Origin: Candidatus Faecivivens stercoripullorum
GTDB lineage: Bacteria; Bacillota; Clostridia; Oscillospirales; Ruminococcaceae
NCBI GenBank assembly: GCA_018715285.1
Contig: DVLW01000032.1
Coordinates: 1 to 24,061 of the forward strand
DNA: 24,061 nt
Direction: 5' to 3'
Under the pieces are notes generated by a model. The model was given only the letters and a program-made list of their open reading frames with translations. It searched no databases and was not told the DNA's origin. This document shows positions 1 to 6,342 of the stretch, in pieces (position 1 is the first letter of the stretch; each line of letters begins with the position of its first letter). The position numbers and the translations under genes are program-made.

Positions 1-134
1 GGGCGATGAATGCATACCGCAACCAGATACACATTCTGAGTATCAGGATATCAGATGTTCACCTTTTTGTCAATAATCGTTCAACTTTTTCTTAATTTGA
101 AAAAATTTCAGTCATTTTTACAATTTTTATCTAC

Positions 135-169
135 AAAAATTGGCACTGCCCATAGATGGACAGTGCCAA
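135..169 (-). terminator. Intrinsic terminator downstream of the GH25 unit
   Basis: A 9-bp perfect stem (TTGGCACTG at 140-148 with CAGTGCCAA at 161-169) is extended inward by two C-G pairs around a 6-nt loop. On the minus strand it is followed by a T-run (A-run at 135-139). It lies beyond the duplicated GH25 end, so it is probably the original terminator of the GH25 gene, now separated from it by the inserted repeat. Positions 1-134 are AT-rich and hold nothing else I can support. Confidence 0.8.
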
Positions 170-198
170 AATACGATGTTTATTTTTCTGCGTGGTTC

Positions 199-260
199 GG
201 TTATTCACCAAAATACAGGTTGATATCCACGGTGCCCGCAATCCCGTCAACCGGCCCGGT
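199..260 (-). pseudogene. Duplicated 3' end of the GH25 gene (remnant)
   Basis: Positions 199-253 match 394-448, the end of the intact GH25 gene, at 53 of 55 bases. On the minus strand the copy reads G-P-V-D-G-I-A-G-T-V-D-I-N-L-Y-F-G-E-stop, with the same stop codon context as the real gene. No upstream coding sequence is attached, so this is a fragment and not a second gene. It is either a target duplication left by the insertion of the repeat at 254-393 or the residue of a tandem GH25 paralogue deleted down to its last codons. Two extra codons of weak protein-level similarity beyond position 253 slightly favour the paralogue view. Confidence 0.75.
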
Positions 261-393
261 GTCCGGGCGGACTTGTTCGCGATGGTCGGCGGCGTTCCGA
301 CCGCCTCGGACGTAAAAATAACAACCTGAGCAAACGCGGCATACAGCCTGTGCTCTCTGCTTGCCAGCGTTTCACTCTTCCCTATTGCTCATT
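254..393 (-). repeat. Inserted intergenic repeat unit, copy C
   Basis: This 140-bp segment lies exactly between the two 55-bp GH25-end direct repeats. Its part at 253-340, read on the minus strand, matches 13278-13365 on the plus strand at 74 of 88 positions. The edge next to the duplicated gene end is a perfect 6-bp hairpin with a 3-nt loop: GCCCGG at 254-259, TGT, CCGGGC at 263-268. Positions 341-393 have no match that I can see elsewhere in the window. No ribosome binding site or convincing open frame is present, so I treat it as non-coding. Confidence 0.7.
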
Positions 394-395
394 GG

Positions 396-1982
396 TTATT
401 CACCAAAATACAGATTGATATCTACGGTGCCCGCAATCCCGTCAACCGTTCCGTTGTTGGTGTACTGCCACATGTTGAACTGGTACGGGAAGAACGGCTC
501 ATCATAATACTGTGCCAGCCAGATACCATATTCTCCTGCCAGCGATGCAAAATCTACCTTGGACATATAATACGCCGTATTGCCGTAAATCATCGGCGTA
601 TACCCGGCGGCACGAATGGTGTCGCAGAACGCCTTGGAAATCTGCGCACGCTCGGCAGAGGTCAGATTGTTCGCACGCGCGTCATCCTGCAAAATCTCCA
701 TATCAAATACAACAGGCATCTCGACGGTGTACCCTTCCAGCAGGCTCAGAACATATTCCGCTTCCTCGACAGCTTCTTCCTCGGTAATCGCCTGCGAGAA
801 GAAATAGACGCCAACGTCCAGCCCGTTATCCAGTGCACGCTGCATGTTTCCCTGATAACAGCTGTCGGTCACAAGATCGCCGTTGCCGTAACCACGGTAT
901 CCGCAGCGAATCATTGCAAACTGTATCCCGTCAGCTGCTACCGCTTCCCAGTCAATCTCACCCTGATGGTAGGAAACATCCACGCCCAAAGTCGCGTGAC
1001 GCTCGCCATCCGGCGTATAAGACGGACGGCCGTCTTCTCCCCAGCTGAGGTACTGCCAGTCATAGCTGTTCATCGGCAGGCTCTCGTCAATCGGCGCGTA
1101 ATGTACGGATGTATCCTTATAAACAATCCGGTCGTCGAAAAACTCCTGAATAAACTGCGCGGACATGTTATACTCAGCAACCAGGTTGGTAAATGTGTCA
1201 ACCGATATGCTGTTCTTTTGCAGCTCGTCCATCTCGCTGCGCAAGGTTTCCGCTTCTTCCTGCGACTGCTGTGCGGTCTTCTCCGCCTCCTGCACCGTCA
1301 GACGGGTCTGGATATAGCTCAGGCCATATCCGCCAAGCGTAACCACGTTGGTGATCGCAAGCAGCGATGCCAGTACCGGTGCCAGCCGGAATTTCGGACG
1401 CTGACGGCTGCGCTCTACACGGGCAAGACGTTTTTCCCGTTTACGCTGGGCACGTTTCATCCGGCGTTCCTGAGCCGGAGTCAGTGATGCTTTGGGTGCA
1501 GGCGCTTTCTTTCCATTACTGCCGGAAGCCTGCGATGTACCATCCTGCGATACCGTCCGGGACGCTCTTCCGGCAGATGAAGCACTCCGGGTATTCGCAA
1601 CCGGACGGGTGCCGGCAGTGCTAGATGCTGTCTGGCTGGTGCGGCGTGCGGACGGAGAAGCAGCCGGAATAATAACCGTCTGTTCGGTGGTGATATCCTC
1701 GGTCTGTGCAGCGGTTTCATCGCTGTCGGCCGGTGAGCTGTCCGATGCGGACGCTCCGGCAGTGGAAATAACCCTCGTCGTTTCCTGCGAAGTTTGCTCC
1801 GGTTCATCCGATGCGGACGGGTCAAGATCGTCCGGCTCGTCGTCTCTGCGCGCCATCCGGTCCAGTTCGGCAATCAGGCTGTCGGCAGATTCCGCCTCTT
1901 TCTGCGCCTGAGAACGTATGCTGTCAATATCAATCTCAAACTCCCACTCGCCGGTGGAAGTGTTTTTCTTATCCTGTTCCAA
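396..1982 (-). CDS. Membrane-anchored GH25 family muramidase (lysozyme-like)
   Basis: A 528-residue protein predicted to cleave peptidoglycan glycan strands (N-acetylmuramidase) outside the cell. Residues 1-198 are hydrophilic: acidic at first, then Ser/Thr/Ala-rich low complexity, then a very basic Lys/Arg stretch (about 173-196). One hydrophobic segment follows (about 199-221), giving a type II anchor with a long cytoplasmic tail. A Glu/Gln-rich probable coiled coil spans about 227-257. The C-terminal GH25 domain (about 329-528) has DVSYHQG (Asp335) and the V-F-D-M-E strand with Asp427 and Glu429, the expected acidic catalytic residues. The start is TTG, set by a GGGGG-type ribosome binding site directly upstream. 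A promoter lies at 2065-2093. There is no classical signal peptide. The family assignment is firm; a role in wall remodelling rather than bacteriocidal attack is inferred from the anchor. Confidence 0.92.
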   Translation of the reverse strand: MEQDKKNTSTGEWEFEIDIDSIRSQAQKEAESADSLIAELDRMARRDDEPDDLDPSASDEPEQTSQETTRVISTAGASASDSSPADSDETAAQTEDITTEQTVIIPAASPSARRTSQTASSTAGTRPVANTRSASSAGRASRTVSQDGTSQASGSNGKKAPAPKASLTPAQERRMKRAQRKREKRLARVERSRQRPKFRLAPVLASLLAITNVVTLGGYGLSYIQTRLTVQEAEKTAQQSQEEAETLRSEMDELQKNSISVDTFTNLVAEYNMSAQFIQEFFDDRIVYKDTSVHYAPIDESLPMNSYDWQYLSWGEDGRPSYTPDGERHATLGVDVSYHQGEIDWEAVAADGIQFAMIRCGYRGYGNGDLVTDSCYQGNMQRALDNGLDVGVYFFSQAITEEEAVEEAEYVLSLLEGYTVEMPVVFDMEILQDDARANNLTSAERAQISKAFCDTIRAAGYTPMIYGNTAYYMSKVDFASLAGEYGIWLAQYYDEPFFPYQFNMWQYTNNGTVDGIAGTVDINLYFGE

Positions 1983-2003
1983 AATCTTACCCCCATTATT
2001 TCC

Positions 2004-2021
2004 GAAGCAGAAATCTGCTTC
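2004..2021 (-). promoter_or_regulatory. Leader hairpin before the GH25 start
   Basis: A perfect 8-bp inverted repeat (GAAGCAGA with TCTGCTTC, 2-nt loop) sits about 20 bases upstream of the GH25 TTG start, inside the leader transcribed from 2065-2093. It may affect translation or mRNA stability. It resembles the core of the trkA leader hairpin at 17961-17979, as both contain GCAGA facing TCTGC. Confidence 0.45.
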
Positions 2022-2064
2022 CTGATCTGGTTGGTTACGACCTTTTTGATTTGCTTTCCTGTTT

Positions 2065-2093
2065 ATTATACTTTATTCGCGCTATTTTGGCAA
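2065..2093 (-). promoter_or_regulatory. Promoter of the GH25 gene
   Basis: On the minus strand: -35 TTGCCA (2088-2093), 17-bp spacer, -10 TATAAT (2065-2070). The leader would be about 75 nt. Confidence 0.7.
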
Positions 2094-2145
2094 GTAGCAG
2101 AGCGAACCATAAATGAGAAAAATATGAATTTTTGAAAAAAACTTC

Positions 2146-2174
2146 TTGACAAATCTTTTTTCCTGTGCTAGAAT
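2146..2174 (+). promoter_or_regulatory. Promoter of tRNA-Arg
   Basis: Consensus -35 TTGACA (2146-2151), 17-bp spacer, -10 TAGAAT (2169-2174), about 45 bp before the mature tRNA 5' end. Confidence 0.85.
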
Positions 2175-2225
2175 ATAGAAGCTGTCCGGTGAGACACCTC
2201 AGGACAGCACCTCAAAACTTAATAT

Positions 2226-2302
2226 GCGCCACTAGCTCAGCTGGATAGAGTGTTTGACTACGAATCAAAAGGTCACAGGTTCGAGTCCTGTGTGGCGCGC
2301 CA
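2226..2302 (+). tRNA. tRNA-Arg (anticodon ACG)
   Basis: A complete 77-nt cloverleaf. The acceptor GCGCCAC (2226-2232) pairs with GTGGCGC (2292-2298), followed by discriminator G and an encoded CCA. The anticodon stem TTTGA/TCAAA encloses the loop CTACGAA, giving anticodon ACG. The A34 is expected to become inosine and read CGN codons. The T-arm carries TTCGAGT. It forms a single-gene transcription unit with a consensus promoter and a strong terminator. There is no sign that it serves as an integration site here. Confidence 0.96.
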
Positions 2303-2306
2303 AATA

Positions 2307-2340
2307 AGCACAGTGTAAATTTTACACTGTGCTTTTTGTT
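2307..2340 (+). terminator. Terminator of the tRNA-Arg unit
   Basis: A 13-bp perfect stem (AGCACAGTGTAAA at 2307-2319 with its complement at 2321-2333) is followed by a T-rich tail. Confidence 0.9.
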
Positions 2341-2361
2341 TTGTATTCTTTTCAGACAAAT

Positions 2362-2384
2362 AAAAAGCCGGGTCCCATACCGGC
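2362..2384 (-). terminator. Probable terminator of the CarD-like gene
   Basis: On the minus strand, GCCGG pairs with CCGGC (2380-2384 and 2367-2371) and is followed by a T-run (A-run at 2362-2366), about 18 bp after the stop codon. The stem is short but GC-rich. Confidence 0.65.
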
Positions 2385-2401
2385 CCAATGGCCGGAAGGA
2401 T

Positions 2402-2911
2402 TCAGCTTTCTTCCCCATCCAGTGTCCGGATGATATAACTTTCCACTTCCTCCGGCTGGATGTGCAAAACATACGAAAACTCGTCGCTCAGTATCTGCTG
2501 CCCTTCACGCAGTGCCCGCTCATCACACTGGTGCAGCTTGCGTCCGCGCTCTTTGAGCTGCTGGCGGTGCAGGAAGATAGCGTGTATCATCAGGATGATC
2601 TCCCGCTGGTCTCCCTGCTGTAAAATCCGCTGGAACTCCCGTTTCCGGCTGCTCTCTTCCTCAATCCATCCGCACTCCAGAAGCGGCATCCCGTCAATCA
2701 GCCGGTGCACCTGCTCCTCGGTCAGCGGCTGACGCATTCGCGACAGCAGCGCCTGGTTGTCCACAGGCAGGTATACAACTGATTTCGCCTTATGCTCTGG
2801 AATCAGTACATAATAATCCCGCGTCTCGTCTCCAAATTCCCGGCTGGTAATCGAATCAATCCGGCAGATTCCGCTGCCACTGTAAAAAACTGTTTCGCCA
2901 ATTTGAAACAT
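2402..2911 (-). CDS. CarD-like transcriptional regulator (CarD/CdnL/TRCF RID domain)
   Basis: A 169-residue protein starting MFQIGETVFYSGSGICRI, the typical opening of the CarD/CdnL family, whose Tudor-like N-terminal domain (about 1-60) binds the RNA polymerase beta subunit. The remaining helical, charged part (about 65-169) corresponds to the DNA-contacting C-terminal domain. CarD proteins stabilise the open complex, often at rRNA and stress genes. The chosen start has GGAGGT at good spacing; an in-frame ATG 34 codons upstream lacks such a site and lies within the promoter region. Its own promoter is at 2951-2979. It is the last gene before a terminator, and the neighbouring AraC gene is upstream on the same strand. 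Family assignment is likely from the N-terminal motif; the C-terminal half was not recognised in detail. Confidence 0.8.
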   Translation of the reverse strand: MFQIGETVFYSGSGICRIDSITSREFGDETRDYYVLIPEHKAKSVVYLPVDNQALLSRMRQPLTEEQVHRLIDGMPLLECGWIEEESSRKREFQRILQQGDQREIILMIHAIFLHRQQLKERGRKLHQCDERALREGQQILSDEFSYVLHIQPEEVESYIIRTLDGEES

Positions 2912-2950
2912 AGGGTACCTCCATTCACGAATATAACGTATTACAATATA

Positions 2951-2979
2951 ATAATAACACCATTTCGCGAATTTTGCAA
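2951..2979 (-). promoter_or_regulatory. Promoter of the CarD-like gene
   Basis: On the minus strand: -35 TTGCAA (2974-2979), 17-bp spacer, -10 TATTAT (2951-2956). It lies just after the AraC stop codon, so the CarD-like gene can be expressed independently. Confidence 0.7.
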
Positions 2980-2987
2980 AGGTGATT

Positions 2988-4196
2988 TTATACAAACCTT
3001 TCAAACATTCCAAAATTTTTCACAGTAAATTTTACCCATCCTATAAATTCCCGCGAAATTATATGACTTAATTCAAAACAAACTCGCCCTTTTTCACCGC
3101 CGCTTTTTCTGAAACTGCCCGGCGGCTCCCCGTACAGCCGTCTGAACTGCCGTGAAAAGTGGTCGGTGCTCTCATACCCTGACATCTCGGCAACTTCATC
3201 AATCCGCAGACCGGTATGGAGCAGCAGCTCCCGCGCCCGTTTCATCTTCAGCTCGGTCAGCAGTTCAACCAGCGTCTTTCCGGTCTGGCGTCGAATCAGA
3301 CGGCTCATATACGCGCTGCTGTAATGAAAATGCTCCGCCAGACTGGCCAGCGTCAGCGTCCGGTAATTTTCCTCAATATACCGCAGTATCCGCATCATTC
3401 CGGCATTCCCGCCCCGGTCATCCAGACAAAGCATCCGTTCACTGTACCGGCGCATCAGGTCGGATAACAGCAGTGTCATCAGGCTGACCGCGCATCCGTC
3501 GGCGTATCCGTCCGGCTGGAATACCTCCTGAAAAATCCCCTGTATCAGCCGCAGAAGCGTCGGGTCAAAATCACCGTCCGGCTGCTCATTCGTTGAAAAC
3601 ATCAGACAACCCGGCCCGCTTTCCGTCCCGGACAAAAACAGTCCCGCAGCTTCCGGCGACAGGTGGTCAAAAAAGGACGACGCAAATGCACTCTGCCGGA
3701 CAACCAGCGATACTGCAATATCGTCCGGCCCGACCTCAAAATCATGCCGTGCTCCCGGAAACAGGATACAGACATCCCCTGTCCGGCATTCCTTCGTCTG
3801 CTTCTCAAAGCTGAGCAGGCCTCTGCCGCGAAGGACAATGTCGATTTCAAAGAAATCGTGCATATGCAGCCGCCGTACAACGCCTGGTATGTACACCAGT
3901 CCAAATACCGTCTGTCGGGTGAGAATCAGGTCTTCCGCCGCGATGACGTCTCCCGGCGGCCGCCAGTCGGAAAATGGGTTGACAACCGGCAGTTCCCACA
4001 ACAGGTCAAAAAATGCCGACGGTTCCAGCTGTTCCCATCGTCTGTCCACATGCAGCGCTGCCGGATGCGGCTGGTACTCCCCACGTTCGTAAAGCAGCTG
4101 CAAAAGCTGCTGAAAACTCTTTTTCTCGCCGGATTCGGCATATTCCATCGCCAGTCGGCGCACCTGCCGGCTGGTTACGCTGAAAATCTTCCGCAT
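2988..4196 (-). CDS. AraC family transcriptional regulator with cupin sensor domain
   Basis: A 402-residue regulator. Residues about 100-165 form a cupin-like effector domain (IPGVVRRLHMHDFFEI, then GRGLL and DVCILFPGARHDF), the usual N-terminal sensor of AraC activators of sugar or small-molecule genes. Residues about 268-365 hold the two helix-turn-helix motifs, including S-L-A-E-H-F-H-Y-S-S-A-Y-M-S-R-L and I-D-E-V-A-E-M-S-G-Y-E-S. A tail of about 37 residues follows the normal end of the domain and is unusual. The start ATG has a GGAGGG site. The gene is divergent from the PNPOx/SDR/TIGR04076 operon with a 179-bp shared control region, so it probably regulates that operon. The ligand is unknown. 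Confidence 0.92.
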   Translation of the reverse strand: MRKIFSVTSRQVRRLAMEYAESGEKKSFQQLLQLLYERGEYQPHPAALHVDRRWEQLEPSAFFDLLWELPVVNPFSDWRPPGDVIAAEDLILTRQTVFGLVYIPGVVRRLHMHDFFEIDIVLRGRGLLSFEKQTKECRTGDVCILFPGARHDFEVGPDDIAVSLVVRQSAFASSFFDHLSPEAAGLFLSGTESGPGCLMFSTNEQPDGDFDPTLLRLIQGIFQEVFQPDGYADGCAVSLMTLLLSDLMRRYSERMLCLDDRGGNAGMMRILRYIEENYRTLTLASLAEHFHYSSAYMSRLIRRQTGKTLVELLTELKMKRARELLLHTGLRIDEVAEMSGYESTDHFSRQFRRLYGEPPGSFRKSGGEKGRVCFELSHIISREFIGWVKFTVKNFGMFERFV

Positions 4197-4217
4197 TTAT
4201 TTTCCCTCCCTTGTTTC

Positions 4218-4246
4218 AGGATACCAGACAATCGGGTGTTTGACAA
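4218..4246 (-). promoter_or_regulatory. Promoter of the AraC family gene
   Basis: On the minus strand: -35 TTGTCA (4241-4246), 17-bp spacer, -10 TATCCT (4218-4223) preceded by TGg (extended -10). This predicts a short leader of about 15 nt. Confidence 0.6.
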
Positions 4247-4314
4247 GCCCTGTTTTTCCGATTGGTGCAGGACAAAAAAAGCCGGATAACTGGTCGCGTT
4301 ACAACATAGCAGGC

Positions 4315-4320
4315 TATAAT
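4315..4320 (+). promoter_or_regulatory. -10 element of the PNPOx-SDR operon
   Basis: A consensus TATAAT 55 bp before the start codon has no recognisable -35 hexamer 16-18 bp upstream. A good -10 with a missing -35 fits a promoter that needs an activator, here presumably the divergent AraC protein. TATACT at 4331-4336 is an alternative -10. Confidence 0.45.
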
Positions 4321-4375
4321 ATCGGTATGGTATACTGTTTTCAGATGAAAACGTTTCAATGAAAAAGGAGTTATC

Positions 4376-4768
4376 ATGATGATCGATGTCGTACAGTTTA
4401 TCAAAGAAGCCGGTATGTTCTTTCTCGCAACCTCTGAAAATGGCCAGCCCAAACAGCGTCCTTTCGGCGGTGTGATGCTGCTTAATGACCGCATCTATTT
4501 CGATACCAATACCGAAAAGTCAGTCTATAAGCAGATGACTGCAAATCCTCAGGTGTCGCTGTGCGCCTTCTCCAAAGGCTGCTGGATGCGGATTGAGGGA
4601 CGTGCTGTCCCTGACCACAGCCCCGAAACCCTCGACGCTATTACCGAGCGCAACCCGATGCTGAAAAAACTGCGGGAAAAGGAAGGCGATATCTTCACTT
4701 CCCTTTATCTGGAAGATGCGACTGTGGAATTTCACAGCGGCGAAAAATGCGAAAGCTGGAAACTGTAA
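4376..4768 (+). CDS. Pyridoxamine 5'-phosphate oxidase-like flavoprotein
   Basis: A 130-residue protein of the small PNPOx-like FMN-binding split-barrel family. The opening resembles the family pattern: a short helix, then FLATSENGQPKQRPFG, a strand R-I-Y-F-D-T-N and K-S-V-Y-K-Q-M-T-A-N-P-Q-V-S-L-C-A. Members bind FMN or F420-like cofactors and act as small oxidoreductases or flavin carriers; true vitamin B6 oxidases are longer (over 200 residues), so B6 synthesis is unlikely. An AGGAG site lies 5 nt before the first of two adjacent ATG codons; the second ATG at 4379 is equally possible. It is the first gene of the operon, 24 bp before the SDR gene. Substrate unknown. Confidence 0.85.
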   Translation: MMIDVVQFIKEAGMFFLATSENGQPKQRPFGGVMLLNDRIYFDTNTEKSVYKQMTANPQVSLCAFSKGCWMRIEGRAVPDHSPETLDAITERNPMLKKLREKEGDIFTSLYLEDATVEFHSGEKCESWKL

Positions 4769-4792
4769 CCAGTCATCTTTTGGGAGGTTCGC

Positions 4793-5551
4793 ATGAATAT
4801 TACATTTAATGGAAAAACTGCCGTCGTAACCGGTGCTACCGGCGGTATCGGCAGTACGATTGCCAAGACGCTGCTCGAATCGGGTGCACAGGTCGCCTTG
4901 ATTGATATCAGCCCTGATAGACTGGCGGAAACACAGGAGCAGCTGTCTGTATACGGAAACGTAAAAGGTTACCCGCTGAATGTCGCGGATACCGGTGCAA
5001 TTGCCGGATGTATCGAACAGATTCGGCAGGAAATGGGTGAAATCGATGTGCTGATTCAGGCTGCCGGGCTGCTCAGAAGTGCTGACGGGTTGGAACTGAA
5101 ACAGGATGAATGGGACATGGTCATGGATGTCAATGCCCGCGGCTTATTCTTTGTCATGCAGCAGGTTGTCCTCCAGTCGATGAAAAACCATGGCGGCAGT
5201 ATCGTCAACTTTTCGTCGATGGCTGGTATCCGCGGTATGAACCCTGCAATGGCTGCCGCTCATTACTCCGCTTCCAAGGGTGCAGTTGCCGCTCTGACCA
5301 TGCAGGCTGCGGTGGAATGGGCTCAGTTCGGAGTTAGGGTCAATGCGCTGGCTCCCGGCGGTGTGCTGACACCCGCAATCGAAAAACTGCCGCCTCCTCC
5401 TGCTTCCGCTATGGACGCAATTCCGCTGCGTCAGCTCTCCAAGCCGCAGGATGTCGCAAACTTAGCGGTATTCCTTGCAAGCGACTGGGCAAGAATGATT
5501 ACCGGTCAGGTGATGGTTATCGACGGCGGAAGTTCGGTCGTGGGATATTGA
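4793..5551 (+). CDS. Short-chain dehydrogenase/reductase (SDR)
   Basis: A 252-residue classical SDR using NAD(P)H. It has the Rossmann motif T-G-A-T-G-G-I-G (13-20), Asp38 after the second strand (favouring NAD over NADP), the structural Asn114, and the catalytic Ser142, Tyr158 and Lys162 (Y-S-A-S-K). The C-terminal I-D-G-G is also typical. The length is standard. A GGGAGG site sets the start. It is the second gene in the operon. The sequence sits in the broad FabG/gluconate or sugar-alcohol dehydrogenase group, and hydroxysteroid dehydrogenases share this fold, so the substrate cannot be read from the sequence. The AraC neighbour suggests an inducible, substrate-specific role and not fatty acid synthesis. 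Confidence 0.93.
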   Translation: MNITFNGKTAVVTGATGGIGSTIAKTLLESGAQVALIDISPDRLAETQEQLSVYGNVKGYPLNVADTGAIAGCIEQIRQEMGEIDVLIQAAGLLRSADGLELKQDEWDMVMDVNARGLFFVMQQVVLQSMKNHGGSIVNFSSMAGIRGMNPAMAAAHYSASKGAVAALTMQAAVEWAQFGVRVNALAPGGVLTPAIEKLPPPPASAMDAIPLRQLSKPQDVANLAVFLASDWARMITGQVMVIDGGSSVVGY

Positions 5552-5586
5552 GCCGATAAATTGTGGTTTAGCTGAGGTGATGATGG

Positions 5587-5892
5587 ATGGCTAAATGTAA
5601 AATTACTGTTCTGAAAACAACGGTCTTTCAGGATCTGGCAGATCAGTTCGTGACCGACCCGGATTATGGCCCTTGCCCTGTCCATCAGGTTGGACAGACT
5701 TTCGTGACCGGCGGTATCTTCGGGAATGAAATGCCGGAAGGATTCTGCGCCCAGGCGTGGCAGTCGCTGGTTATGCCGGTGAATGTGCTGATCGGCGGCG
5801 GTAAGGTGTTGGGTTTTGACGAAAAGCATATCGCGTGTTGTGCGGATGGGTTGAGACCGGTCGTTTTTTTGCTGGAACGGGTGGATGACTGA
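5587..5892 (+). CDS. TIGR04076-like small protein
   Basis: A 101-residue protein resembling the TIGR04076 family: it opens K-I-T-V-L-K-T-T-V-F, then has G-P-C-P..G-Q-T-F, M-P-E-G-F-C-A-Q-A-W and ends with C-C-A-D-G-L-R-P-V-V-F. The conserved Cys residues (C30, C55, two near 85) suggest metal or redox chemistry, but the family function is not known to me. The start follows a GAGGTGA site. It is the third gene of the operon, 35 bp after the SDR gene, with a terminator about 55 bp beyond. Confidence 0.8.
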   Translation: MAKCKITVLKTTVFQDLADQFVTDPDYGPCPVHQVGQTFVTGGIFGNEMPEGFCAQAWQSLVMPVNVLIGGGKVLGFDEKHIACCADGLRPVVFLLERVDD

Positions 5893-5948
5893 ACGGTCAG
5901 AAGGGAGCATTTTCCGGCTGATTTTGAATCCGTTTAATTTCTTGAAAA

Positions 5949-5980
5949 GTCGCCTGGCTGCACGCCTGGCGGCTTTTTTT
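5949..5980 (+). terminator. Terminator of the PNPOx-SDR-TIGR04076 operon
   Basis: GTCGCC (5949-5954) pairs with GGCGGC (5968-5973) and an inner GGC/GCC pair set lies within; seven T residues follow directly. Confidence 0.88.
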
Positions 5981-6111
5981 CGACGGCAAAATGCCTGTAC
6001 AGTTAAACGTAAACGGTGCTGTAAATAGGTCAAAACAAGGGTAAAAACGAATGTTTGTCAATATCGTCGAACAAAAACTTATCCTTACTCTTTTGGCTAT
6101 ATTGCTGATTT

Positions 6112-6127
6112 TTACAAGATATGGTGT
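6112..6127 (+). promoter_or_regulatory. NrdR-like box 1
   Basis: TTACAAGATATGGTGT; its reverse complement fits about 12 of 16 positions of the NrdR palindrome (acaCwAtATaTwGtgt as I remember it). It lies upstream of the -35 element and 32 bp, about three helical turns, from box 2. Tandem NrdR boxes at that phasing are characteristic of ribonucleotide reductase promoters. Confidence 0.7.
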
Positions 6128-6135
6128 TATCGTCC

Positions 6136-6164
6136 TTGACTTCTATCCAGATATGGTGTATATT
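6136..6164 (+). promoter_or_regulatory. Promoter of nrdD
   Basis: -35 TTGACT (6136-6141), 17-bp spacer, -10 TATATT (6159-6164). The spacer is occupied by NrdR-like box 2, so a bound repressor would block RNA polymerase. Confidence 0.8.
6144..6159 (+). promoter_or_regulatory. NrdR-like box 2
   Basis: TATCCAGATATGGTGT shares AGATATGGTGT with box 1 and fills the promoter spacer. The match to the palindrome is weaker (about 10 of 16) on the 5' half. Confidence 0.65.
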
Positions 6165-6243
6165 TAGTCTTGCTTACATAAGATACTACCAGTTTATGGC
6201 GAATATGAATATTGTACCAATCTGCTGTGGAAGATGACAGATT

Positions 6244-6282
6244 TTGTCTTGTGCTTGCGCTGCTTTTGTGAGGCACAGACAA
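6244..6282 (+). ncRNA. Hairpin in the nrdD leader
   Basis: TTGTCT (6244-6249), one bulged T, and GTGC (6251-6254) pair with GCAC (6273-6276) and AGACAA (6277-6282), giving a 10-bp stem with an 18-nt loop, 60 bases before the nrdD start. It has no U-tract, so it is not a terminator. It may be a leader regulatory element; no riboswitch class was recognised. Confidence 0.4.
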
Positions 6283-6342
6283 ATTTCTCCCTTTTGCGGC
6301 AGTATAGATATGCTGGCGTATGGATGGAAAAGGAGAGTTATC

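Larger units (their letters stand above)
5893..6342 (+). other. Gene-free control region before nrdD
   Basis: This 450-bp gap holds the preceding operon's terminator (5949-5980), an AT-rich stretch (about 6000-6110) in which I see no gene, two NrdR-like boxes and the nrdD promoter (6112-6164), and a leader of about 170 nt with one clear hairpin (6244-6282). The open frame running into nrdD from 6244 lacks a ribosome binding site at its first codons. Confidence 0.6.

Noticed and set aside
2226..2302. tRNA-Arg as an integration site for a mobile island.
   Set aside because: There is no partial duplicate of the tRNA 3' end and no integrase gene in the window.
4376..4768. Vitamin B6 biosynthesis (pdxH).
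   Set aside because: The protein is too short for a pyridoxamine 5'-phosphate oxidase and lacks its C-terminal domain.
5506..6033. Minus-strand open frame of 175 codons crossing the TIGR04076-like gene and its terminator.
   Set aside because: It runs through an intrinsic terminator and lacks a ribosome site.
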